DNA of 7,926 nt from Patescibacteria group bacterium. Lineage in GTDB: Bacteria > Patescibacteriota > Patescibacteriia > S139-126. Under the pieces are notes generated by a model that was given only the letters and a program-made list of their open reading frames with translations, did no database searches and was not told the origin of the DNA. The position numbers were made by a program, and so were the translations under genes. The stretch is taken from the NCBI GenBank assembly GCA_015485755.1, contig WFTD01000028.1:1-7926 (forward strand), given 5' to 3'. This document shows, piece by piece, positions 1 to 5,684 of the stretch (position 1 is the stretch's first letter; every line of letters begins with the position of its first letter).

Positions 1-2
1 AA

Positions 3-56
3 AAAGAAGGGGTGCCGATATTGTTGTTTACTGAGAAGGGGATGAGATTTTTATAA
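3..56 (+). CDS. C-terminal tail of an upstream protein (partial)
   Basis: An open frame enters from the left edge and ends at TAA 54-56, encoding 17 residues that finish in TEKGMRFL. The frame is open to the edge, uses TTG leucine codons as the genes downstream do, and stops 24 nt before a strong intrinsic terminator, as expected for a gene end. The frame starting at position 2 is also open but stops sooner (32-34), so the frame choice is not certain. Too little is visible to name a family. Confidence 0.4.
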   Translation, partial: KEGVPILLFTEKGMRFL

Positions 57-80
57 AAAAATTATAAAAATATAGTATAC

Positions 81-110
81 GGCTCAAGAAATTAAACTTG
101 AGCCATTTTT
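81..110 (+). terminator. Intrinsic terminator after the upstream gene
   Basis: A perfect 8-bp stem is visible: GGCTCAAG (81-88) pairs with CTTGAGCC (97-104) around an 8-nt loop, followed by ATTTTTATT. It closes the transcription unit whose gene probably ends at 56. A TTGACA hexamer begins at 112, directly after the T-run. Confidence 0.85.
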
Positions 111-157
111 ATTGACATTTTTTGGGTTTTGTGGTAAGGATAAAGGTTAAAAGTTTT

Positions 158-184
158 TTGACAATTAAACAATTAACTAACAAT
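158..184 (+). promoter_or_regulatory. Possible weak promoter for the MYG1-like gene
   Basis: A perfect -35-like TTGACA lies at 158-163, inside the 12-mer TTTTTTGACAAT that recurs at the strong promoter at 2501-2512. The best -10 candidate is AACAAT (179-184; 4 of 6 matches), but the spacer is only 15 bp. A second TTGACA (112-117) has only a poor -10 (TAAGGA, 135-140, 17-bp spacer). The gene must be transcribed from somewhere after the terminator at 81-110, but the exact promoter is not clear. Confidence 0.3.
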
Positions 185-228
185 AACTAACTAAAGTTAA
201 ATCCCCAAAAAAATAAAGGAGGGGCATC

Positions 229-1884
229 ATGAGTAAAAATAATAAGTTTCAGGGAGATTGGAAGGATAAGTTGGCGGAGTTGAGATGTAGGTTAGAACAG
301 GGAAGTGGGTTGTCAGCTGAAGAAAAATTATTGCTAGCGGTTTTTAATGGTGGAAAAGAAAATGGATACAAGAAGGTGGTAATTCCGGCAAACGTAAGCG
401 TGGATTCCACTTTTTCGGTGTGGCTGTCGGAACATTTAGGGCTAATTAACGCCCTAGCTGAGGTTGATGTTACTTCAGCTTTCAACCCGGAAGAAAGGAA
501 GCCAGGTACGCTTTATCTAAATGTCGGTGGTGGTCAGCTGGACCATCACGGCAAGGGAAAAGTGTGTACCGCTGATCTGATTTTTCAGTTTATTGGGCAA
601 AAAAAAGATAGGGTGATTGCTGATTTTGTGGACTACGTGCGGATGCAGGATCTTTCTGGAAAAAATAAGGTTCGCAATAGTAATCTCAGGATTTTTCTTC
701 CCCCGGTAATCATTCGGGGGCTTAAAATGGCTGGATTTTCTCCGGAGGATATTGTTGGTTTTATGGATGAATGGTGGAGCGGGTTGGTGACGGCTGAGCG
801 AATTTATTGGCAAAAAGAGAAAAAACCCACGAAGTGGGTAAAAGTTAAATCAGAAGGAATTGAATTCATTTCTCCTCTTACTCTTGTTACCTCACTTTCT
901 ATCTATTTGTTGGCGGAAGTGAAGAAATGCAAAGTGGGAACGGTGATAGAGCAAGAGAATTTCAGTTTTAACGGGGGCGAGATCAGAAGTGATAAAAGTG
1001 TTCTGCGGCGAGTGTGGGACTTTGTGGGTGACTCTATTGTGGATGAAAATAAGAGAAAGGTATGGAAGCGAATTGTTGATCGGGTTTGCTCTAATTTATC
1101 ATTCTCTCCAGATGATCTGCAGGACAGAATTTTGCACCCAGAAAATGCAGTTCAGGGTATGTTGACGCGGAGAACAGTGAATGAAGTGGTAGATATTATG
1201 TCTGATTTTTGGATGGCGGTTTTTAAAACGCAGTATGATTTCTGGGTGACAGCGGCTGATGATGTGAAGAGGTCTATCAAAATTTATGAAAGGGAAATCC
1301 GTACTCTTAATCGAGTTGTTACTGTGGTTGTTATATCCTCTTCTTCCCCCTCAGCAATTCCTGCTCTGAATTATTATTTAAAAAATACAAACCGGCGGGC
1401 AGATATTGTCGTGGTTGATCGTAGTGAAATGGGGCTCCAAATTCATTCTCACACTTTGGACCTGCGGCAAGTGGCGGCGTATCTGCGGATGGAAGAGTGT
1501 GTGCAGAGACAACGGCGGTTGCGGGTCAAATTTTCTGATCTTCATGCTCCTGGTATTATTGATGGCATTCCGGAGTGGTTTCTAATTGATCCTGAACCAA
1601 AAACTGAAAAATGCCGGCTTTTGCTCTCTCGTTCGCAAGCAGCTCCGGACATGCCCAAGACTAAAATTGCCCTGGGGAAGATTGTGGAGGTGATTTATAT
1701 CGCTTTAAATAGTTGGCGACCACGGGACTTCTGTTATAAGCATGGACGGAATCTCAATGCGGTTGGTGCCGTGTGTGTTGGTCCCAGATTATGCCCATTT
1801 TTCTTTTTTAATATTCCTGCTTGTACTCGCCCAAAGGAAAGGGCGCGCGAGTTAGGGGTTAATAAAAAATTTAATAAAAAATAA
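229..1884 (+). CDS. Divergent MYG1/DHH-like metal-dependent hydrolase (putative), 551 aa
   Basis: The N-terminal ~145 residues follow the order of motifs known in the MYG1 (UPF0160) branch of DHH-type phosphoesterases. There is an aspartate in a VSVDS context (D59), then a glycine-rich strand leading to LDHH (D105-H106-H107), then an aspartate in MQDLSG (D141), matching the IDAIDNG region of MYG1. MYG1 proteins are reported as metal-dependent exonucleases or hydrolases, so cytosolic phosphodiester hydrolysis is the natural guess. Two expected residues differ: the HxDE motif reads SVDS, and the Asp of the VDVGG strand is Asn98. The middle part is helical and tryptophan-rich. A second alpha/beta segment starts near residue 362 and contains RADIVVVDRS. 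The C-terminus has cysteines at 502, 516, 522 and 532, a possible zinc site. There is no signal peptide. The start is fixed by AGGAGGGG at 217-224, five bases before the ATG. It stands alone between two terminators. The assignment is from motif memory and the function is unproven. Confidence 0.6.
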   Translation: MSKNNKFQGDWKDKLAELRCRLEQGSGLSAEEKLLLAVFNGGKENGYKKVVIPANVSVDSTFSVWLSEHLGLINALAEVDVTSAFNPEERKPGTLYLNVGGGQLDHHGKGKVCTADLIFQFIGQKKDRVIADFVDYVRMQDLSGKNKVRNSNLRIFLPPVIIRGLKMAGFSPEDIVGFMDEWWSGLVTAERIYWQKEKKPTKWVKVKSEGIEFISPLTLVTSLSIYLLAEVKKCKVGTVIEQENFSFNGGEIRSDKSVLRRVWDFVGDSIVDENKRKVWKRIVDRVCSNLSFSPDDLQDRILHPENAVQGMLTRRTVNEVVDIMSDFWMAVFKTQYDFWVTAADDVKRSIKIYEREIRTLNRVVTVVVISSSSPSAIPALNYYLKNTNRRADIVVVDRSEMGLQIHSHTLDLRQVAAYLRMEECVQRQRRLRVKFSDLHAPGIIDGIPEWFLIDPEPKTEKCRLLLSRSQAAPDMPKTKIALGKIVEVIYIALNSWRPRDFCYKHGRNLNAVGAVCVGPRLCPFFFFNIPACTRPKERARELGVNKKFNKK

Positions 1885-1896
1885 AAAAACCTTTAT

Positions 1897-1930
1897 GCCC
1901 GGGTTGGCTTTTGCCGCTCGGGCTTTTATT
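1897..1930 (+). terminator. Intrinsic terminator of the MYG1-like gene
   Basis: GCCCGGG (1897-1903) pairs with CTCGGGC (1917-1923) with one G-U pair. An inner GGC-TTTT-GCC stem-loop extends it, and TTTTATTT follows. It begins 13 nt after the stop codon of the MYG1-like gene and separates that gene from the small-gene operon. Confidence 0.85.
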
Positions 1931-1937
1931 TAACAGC

Positions 1938-1966
1938 TTGACTTTTAAAAGGAGCTTGCCTATTAA
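1938..1966 (+). promoter_or_regulatory. Sigma70-type promoter of the small-gene operon
   Basis: A -35 box TTGACT (1938-1943, 5 of 6 matches) is followed after exactly 17 bp by TATTAA (1961-1966, 4 of 6). It lies just after the preceding terminator and about 60 nt before the first small gene, leaving a 5' leader of roughly 50 nt. Confidence 0.55.
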
Positions 1967-2024
1967 TTAATTGAAAGATATGTAGATCAATCGCACTTTA
2001 ACACTAACAAACAAGGAGGGCGTT

Positions 2025-2162
2025 ATGAATCCAGAGATATTGGAGGTTGGCAAAAGCGTTATTTCAGCTTTATTATTTATTTTTGTTTTGTTTGTTATTG
2101 CGGCTGGCGGAATTTTTATTCTTACTATAAAAACCAATAAGACAGGAGGAGCAAGTGAGTAA
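2025..2162 (+). CDS. Small single-pass membrane protein A, 45 aa, unknown family
   Basis: This is a 45-codon gene with a strong Shine-Dalgarno site, AAGGAGGG (2013-2020), ideally spaced before ATG 2025. The product has a short N-terminal segment with two Glu-containing turns (NPEILEVGKS). One hydrophobic helix follows at residues ~13-35 (rich in F, I, L, V, with AAGG in its second half), then a polar basic tail ending KTGGASE. It has no recognisable signal peptidase site, so it probably stays in the cytoplasmic membrane. It is first in an operon: its last 8 nt (GTGAGTAA) contain the start codon of the next gene, so translation is probably coupled. I recognise no family. The strong ribosome site, promoter and overlapping downstream gene make it likely real despite its size. 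Confidence 0.75.
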   Translation: MNPEILEVGKSVISALLFIFVLFVIAAGGIFILTIKTNKTGGASE

Positions 2163-2307
2163 TATCCTGGAAGCTGCATCAAATTTGCCAAGTTTATTTA
2201 TTGTTAGCTGGAGCATTGACATTATTTTCTTTTTGCTTTTTGTTGTTTTTGTTGTTAGGGGTTTTGTAAAGATAATTACTAAGGAGGCGCGTCGCAATGA
2301 GCGGTAA
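2155..2307 (+). CDS. Small single-pass membrane protein B, 50 aa, unknown family
   Basis: The gene starts with GTG 2155, chosen because AGGAGG (2144-2149) sits five bases upstream and the GTG lies within the stop region of the preceding gene. The product has an N-terminal segment SNILEAASNLPS, a hydrophobic helix at residues ~14-38 (very rich in F, V, I) and a strongly basic C-terminus (KIITKEARRNER). By the positive-inside rule this predicts an N-out/C-in single-pass protein. Its last 11 nt overlap the start of the next gene, and its 3' codons (AAG GAG GCG) provide that gene's Shine-Dalgarno site. Its N-terminus resembles protein A in having an ILE motif ahead of the membrane helix. No family is recognised and the function is unknown. 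Confidence 0.7.
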   Translation: MSNILEAASNLPSLFIVSWSIDIIFFLLFVVFVVRGFVKIITKEARRNER

Positions 2308-2488
2308 ACAAATGACTAATGATAAAAAAAATGTTTTTGTAGATCCTTGGGGAAGGAAATATACACTTCCCACAGGCGGGATTAGAGAACAATACCCATC
2401 CTCCCTTCTAGACAACCTGTCGCCTGAGCAATACCGATTGTTTTTGGATGGCAAATGGCCCCCCAAAGATGACAAACAGCCAAGATAA
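2297..2488 (+). CDS. Small soluble protein C, 63 aa, unknown family
   Basis: This is the third gene of the operon, starting at ATG 2297 with AAGGAGG at 2281-2287 (9-nt spacing) and overlapping protein B by 11 nt. The product is hydrophilic, with no membrane segment. A basic/polar N-terminus is followed by DPWGRKYTLPTGGIREQYP, then LSPEQYRLFLDGKWPPKDDK. The aromatic, proline and glycine pattern (PWG, LPTGG, KWPP) looks like a small folded or binding module rather than random coding. LPTGG resembles a sortase LPxTG-like motif but lies in the middle (residues 24-28) with no following helix, so it is not a sorting signal. The TAA stop lies in the loop of the terminator hairpin. I recognise no family; its partners are presumably the two membrane peptides encoded with it. 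Confidence 0.75.
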   Translation: MSGKQMTNDKKNVFVDPWGRKYTLPTGGIREQYPSSLLDNLSPEQYRLFLDGKWPPKDDKQPR

Positions 2489-2506
2489 TCTTGGCTGTAT
2501 TTTTTT
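2476..2506 (+). terminator. Terminator of the small-gene operon, holding the stop codon in its loop
   Basis: ACAGCCAAG (2476-2484) pairs perfectly with CTTGGCTGT (2490-2498), followed by ATTTTTTT. The 5-nt loop (2485-2489) contains the TAA stop of protein C (2486-2488), so the upstream arm is coding. The last two T residues of the U-tract are the first two bases of the next promoter's -35 box. Confidence 0.92.
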
Positions 2507-2533
2507 GACAATAATTTTTGACTTGGTTATAAT
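2505..2533 (+). promoter_or_regulatory. Consensus sigma70-type promoter of peptide D
   Basis: This is a perfect TTGACA (2505-2510), a 17-bp spacer and a perfect TATAAT (2528-2533), predicting transcription start near 2540. The -35 box begins within the T-run of the preceding terminator. A full consensus match predicts strong constitutive transcription of the tiny gene that follows. Confidence 0.92.
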
Positions 2534-2574
2534 CATTAGCACGGCTCTTTACCAAACAAACAAAAGGAGGGCTT

Positions 2575-2712
2575 ATGGAAATATTTGATTTAGTGGAAGC
2601 AGTTAAGGGTTTTGTGTTTTTGTTTGCTGCGGAAATAAAAATCGCAGCAATTCATTTTATTCTCACCCCGTTTTTTTGGGTTGAGGAATGTTGTAAGCGG
2701 AGGTCAAGCTAA
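2575..2712 (+). CDS. Small hydrophobic peptide D, 45 aa, unknown family
   Basis: This 45-codon gene stands alone in its transcription unit, with a consensus promoter, AAGGAGGG (2564-2571) four bases before ATG 2575, and a terminator on its stop codon. The product has an N-terminal EIFDLVEAVKG segment and a hydrophobic or amphipathic stretch at residues ~12-36. A glutamate and lysine (AAEIKIAA) interrupt that stretch, so it may lie along the membrane or make a hairpin rather than cross once. The C-terminus EECCKRRSS has a cysteine pair and a basic cluster. Its N-terminus and leader resemble those of peptide A. Such a layout fits a highly expressed small membrane-active peptide, but toxin, holin or pore function would be speculation. 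No family is recognised. Confidence 0.75.
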   Translation: MEIFDLVEAVKGFVFLFAAEIKIAAIHFILTPFFWVEECCKRRSS

Positions 2713-2729
2713 GGCTTGACCGTTTTTTT
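2702..2729 (+). terminator. Terminator of peptide D, holding the stop codon in its loop
   Basis: GGTCAAGC (2702-2709) pairs perfectly with GCTTGACC (2714-2721), leaving a 4-nt loop TAAG that contains the TAA stop (2710-2712). G and seven T residues follow. The 3' arm also contains TTGACC, which acts as the -35 box of the uvrA promoter. Confidence 0.92.
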
Positions 2730-2744
2730 ATTTTGATTTATAAT
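2716..2744 (+). promoter_or_regulatory. uvrA promoter embedded in the upstream terminator
   Basis: The -35 box TTGACC (2716-2721) is the last six bases of the terminator 3' arm. The 17-bp spacer includes the terminator T-run, and the -10 box is a perfect TATAAT (2739-2744). Transcription should start near 2751, giving a leader of about 26 nt. No LexA-like operator is evident. Confidence 0.85.
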
Positions 2745-2776
2745 AGCGCTTAGTCTTTAATTACTGGTTGTTAATT

Positions 2777-5656
2777 ATGCCCAAACGCGCTACCAATAAA
2801 AAAAATCTTGCTGCCACCGCAATTGTGGTAAAGGGAGCGCGGGTGCATAATTTAAAAAATGTTACGGTTACCATTCCTCGCAATAAATTAGTTGTCATTA
2901 CTGGTTTGTCAGGTTCGGGTAAATCCAGTTTAGCTTTTGATACTATTTATGCCGAGGGGCAGCGGCGTTATGTGGAAAGTTTATCTTCTTATGCGCGTCA
3001 GTTTTTGGGACTTATGGACAAGCCAGATGTAGATAGCATTGAGGGTTTGTCCCCGGCCATTTCTATTGACCAGCGCAGCGTTTCTCACAATCCCCGTTCA
3101 ACCGTTGGAACGGTAACAGAGATTCATGATTACCTCCGTTTATTATTTGCTCGGGTTGGTGTGCCGCACTGCCCAAAATGCGGTGAGGCAGTAGAACGGC
3201 AGACGCGCCAACAAATTTTTGAACGGTTGCAGGGGTTGTCTGAAGGCACGCCGCTTATTTTATTGGCGCCTGTAATTCGTGATCGTAAAGGAGAGCATAA
3301 GGGAGTGCTAGAAAAAATTAAACAAGCTGGTTATGTTAGAGTGAGGATTGATGGCGAGATAATGCCGATTGAGGAAGCTTTGGATAAAAATTTAGACAAA
3401 AAAAGGAAACACAATATTGAGGTTGTGGTTGATAGGACAGCCATATCTAATGATTCTGATGAACAACAAAGGCTAATTGAAAGTTTGGAGACTGCTTTGG
3501 ATTTGGGCAATGGTATTGTATTGGTTTATTTGCCGGAGGCGGATGAAGAGTTTATTTTTTCTGAGCACTTTGCTTGTCCCCGCTGCAATATTGATTTACC
3601 CCAAATTGAACCACGCAATTTTTCCTTTAATTCTCCTCACGGAGCTTGTCCGGTGTGTACAGGTTTGGGGACAAAAATGGAAGTTGATCCAGATTTGGTT
3701 ATACCCAATAAAAAATTATCAATAGCGCAAGGAGCAATCCGTCCTTGGTCGCGCACTAGCGCCAATCAGGCTTGGTATTTGCGCATTCTAGAGAAGGTTG
3801 GCAAGCAATACAATTTTACTATCCATCAGCCAATTTCCACTTTCACCAAAAAGCAAATGCAAGTGCTTTTGTATGGCACAGGCGACCGTCGTTATAAGTT
3901 AGAATATAGCAGTGATAATTTTTCCGGAGAGATAGCCTCTCAGTTTGAGGGAGTTATACCTAATTTAGAGAGGAGGTATAAAGAGACTGACTCTGATTAT
4001 GTCCGCCACGAGATTGAGCGTTATATGCGAGTTTTGCCTTGTCCTGCGTGCGGTGGAGCGCGGCTTCGTCCAGAGTCATTGGCAGTGACAGTAGCGGACA
4101 AAAACATTGCAGAAGTGTCGGCTCTATCAATTGAAGAAGCACGTTCTTATTTTAATAATTTGTCTTCCGGCAAAAGCGGCCTCAATGAAAAGCAGCAAAA
4201 GATAGCCAAGCAGATTTTGCGGGAAATTATTACTAGATTGCAGTTTTTGCATAATGTTGGTTTGGGGTATTTGACCTTAGATAGGGCCGCTTCAACCTTG
4301 TCAGGTGGAGAAGCACAGAGAATTCGTTTGGCTACCCAAATCGGTTCAGCCTTAGTTGGCGTAATTTATATTTTAGACGAACCCTCAATTGGTTTGCATC
4401 AGCGTGATAATGCCAAACTAATAAGCACTTTGCAAAGTTTGCGTGATTTGGGCAATAGCGTAATTGTGGTTGAGCATGATGCAGAGACAATTGAAGTGGC
4501 TGATTGGGTTATTGATATCGGTCCGGGCGCAGGTGAGCACGGCGGAGAAGTTGTAGCTGAGGGCACTCCGGTTGATATCAAAAAAAATCCCAAATCACTA
4601 ACAGGAAAATATTTATCAGGCAAACTGTCAATCCCCACCCCCAAAAAATATCGGTCAGGCAACGGCAAAAAAATAACAATTGTTGGAGCTAAAGAGCACA
4701 ATTTAAAAAATATTACAGTTGACATACCGTTGGGTAAATTAGTGTGCATTACAGGCGTGTCTGGCAGTGGCAAGTCAACTTTGATGACTGATATTTTGTC
4801 GCGCGCCTTGGCTCAGCATTTTTATCGGGCCAAAGATTTGCCGGGCGAGCACAAAGAGATAAAAGGATTGGAAAATTTAGATAAGGTTATCACTATTGAC
4901 CAGTCGCCAATTGGCAGGACGCCGCGCTCTAACCCGGCTACTTATACAGGAGTTTTCACCCCCATTCGCGAGCTTTACGCTTCTTTGCCAGAGGCAAAGA
5001 TTCGCGGTTATGCTCCTGGCCGTTTTTCTTTTAATGTTAAAGGCGGACGGTGCGAGGCTTGCCAGGGGGATGGAATGGTCAAGATAGAAATGCACTTTTT
5101 GCCAGATGTATATGTAGAGTGCGATGAATGCCATGGCAAGCGGTACAATCAGCAGGCTTTGGAGATTCATTATCGCGGCAAAAATATTGCTGATATTTTG
5201 GATATGACAGTTGAGGAGGCGATGAATTTCTTTGCTAACATTCCCAACATCCATGACAAATTGAAAGTGCTGTATGAAGTTGGTCTTGGTTATATTCATT
5301 TGGGCCAATCAGCAACAACCTTGTCGGGCGGAGAAGCGCAACGTATTAAGCTGGCGACAGAGTTGTCCCGCCGCGCTACTGGCAAAACCCTTTACATATT
5401 AGATGAGCCCACTACCGGACTGCACTTTGACGATGTAAAAAGGTTATTAAATGTACTCAACCAATTAGTAGACAAAGGCAATAGCGTTTTGATTATTGAA
5501 CATAATTTGGATGTAATTAAATCAGCTGATTGGATTATTGATTTGGGACCAGAAGGGGGTCAAGCAGGAGGATATGTGGTTGCCGAGGGCACGCCTTTGC
5601 AGGTTGCCAAAGCAAAGCGCAGTTATACTGGCCAGTTTTTGCGCAAAATTCTTTAA
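2777..5656 (+). CDS. uvrA: UvrABC excinuclease subunit A (UvrA), 959 aa
   Basis: UvrA is the damage-sensing ATPase of nucleotide excision repair. As a dimer it loads UvrB onto distorted DNA in the cytoplasm. Two ABC modules are complete. The first has Walker A GLSGSGKSS (from residue 43), a zinc finger with C267/C270 and C291/C294, signature LSGGEAQRIRLA (from 508) and Walker B ILDEPS (532-537). The second has Walker A GVSGSGKST (from 660), a zinc module with C759/C762 and C782/C785, signature LSGGEAQRIKLA (from 849) and Walker B with D876/E877. The length is close to the family norm (about 940 in E. coli) and no key residue is missing. I chose ATG 2777. An in-frame TTG at 2768 would add three residues, and neither start has a Shine-Dalgarno site, in contrast with the small genes upstream. 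The gene begins ~26 nt after its predicted transcription start. No terminator follows it, so transcription may continue into the next gene 28 nt away. Confidence 0.98.
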   Translation: MPKRATNKKNLAATAIVVKGARVHNLKNVTVTIPRNKLVVITGLSGSGKSSLAFDTIYAEGQRRYVESLSSYARQFLGLMDKPDVDSIEGLSPAISIDQRSVSHNPRSTVGTVTEIHDYLRLLFARVGVPHCPKCGEAVERQTRQQIFERLQGLSEGTPLILLAPVIRDRKGEHKGVLEKIKQAGYVRVRIDGEIMPIEEALDKNLDKKRKHNIEVVVDRTAISNDSDEQQRLIESLETALDLGNGIVLVYLPEADEEFIFSEHFACPRCNIDLPQIEPRNFSFNSPHGACPVCTGLGTKMEVDPDLVIPNKKLSIAQGAIRPWSRTSANQAWYLRILEKVGKQYNFTIHQPISTFTKKQMQVLLYGTGDRRYKLEYSSDNFSGEIASQFEGVIPNLERRYKETDSDYVRHEIERYMRVLPCPACGGARLRPESLAVTVADKNIAEVSALSIEEARSYFNNLSSGKSGLNEKQQKIAKQILREIITRLQFLHNVGLGYLTLDRAASTLSGGEAQRIRLATQIGSALVGVIYILDEPSIGLHQRDNAKLISTLQSLRDLGNSVIVVEHDAETIEVADWVIDIGPGAGEHGGEVVAEGTPVDIKKNPKSLTGKYLSGKLSIPTPKKYRSGNGKKITIVGAKEHNLKNITVDIPLGKLVCITGVSGSGKSTLMTDILSRALAQHFYRAKDLPGEHKEIKGLENLDKVITIDQSPIGRTPRSNPATYTGVFTPIRELYASLPEAKIRGYAPGRFSFNVKGGRCEACQGDGMVKIEMHFLPDVYVECDECHGKRYNQQALEIHYRGKNIADILDMTVEEAMNFFANIPNIHDKLKVLYEVGLGYIHLGQSATTLSGGEAQRIKLATELSRRATGKTLYILDEPTTGLHFDDVKRLLNVLNQLVDKGNSVLIIEHNLDVIKSADWIIDLGPEGGQAGGYVVAEGTPLQVAKAKRSYTGQFLRKIL

Positions 5657-5684
5657 CTGACAAGCATTATTAGGGGGTGTATTT

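Noticed and set aside
203..224. CCCC pairing with the GGGG of the ribosome site of the MYG1-like gene
   Set aside because: Only four pairs over a 14-nt A-rich loop. It is too weak to claim a translation switch.
599..606. A8 run as a programmed frameshift site in the MYG1-like gene
   Set aside because: The zero frame continues through conserved-looking sequence and neither alternative frame is extended.
700..720. GC-rich inverted repeat CCCCCG/CGGGGG with a 9-nt loop
   Set aside because: It lies inside the coding sequence, has no T-run on either strand, and encodes ordinary residues (PPVIIRG).
820..839. Terminator-like hairpin on the minus strand (ACCCAC-TTC-GTGGGT followed by T6) inside the MYG1-like gene
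   Set aside because: The form is good, but no minus-strand gene or promoter is seen that it would end, and the + strand is coding with consistent codons. It could curb antisense transcription, but nothing else supports that.
2297..2488. LPTGG in protein C as a sortase sorting signal
   Set aside because: It is located mid-protein, with no signal peptide, no following membrane helix and no basic tail.
2194..2511. 105-codon open frame on the minus strand across the small-gene cluster
   Set aside because: It runs antisense to three better-supported genes, has no matching ribosome site or promoter, and its composition (runs of Asn/Lys) is what antisense AT-rich DNA gives.
2025..2712. Small membrane peptides as a toxin-antitoxin or bacteriocin system
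   Set aside because: No antisense RNA gene, immunity gene, leader peptidase or transporter is visible, and no GG-type leader precedes a mature peptide.
4877..5308. 143-codon minus-strand open frame within uvrA
   Set aside because: It is a shadow of the uvrA reading frame, which is fully explained by conserved motifs on the + strand.
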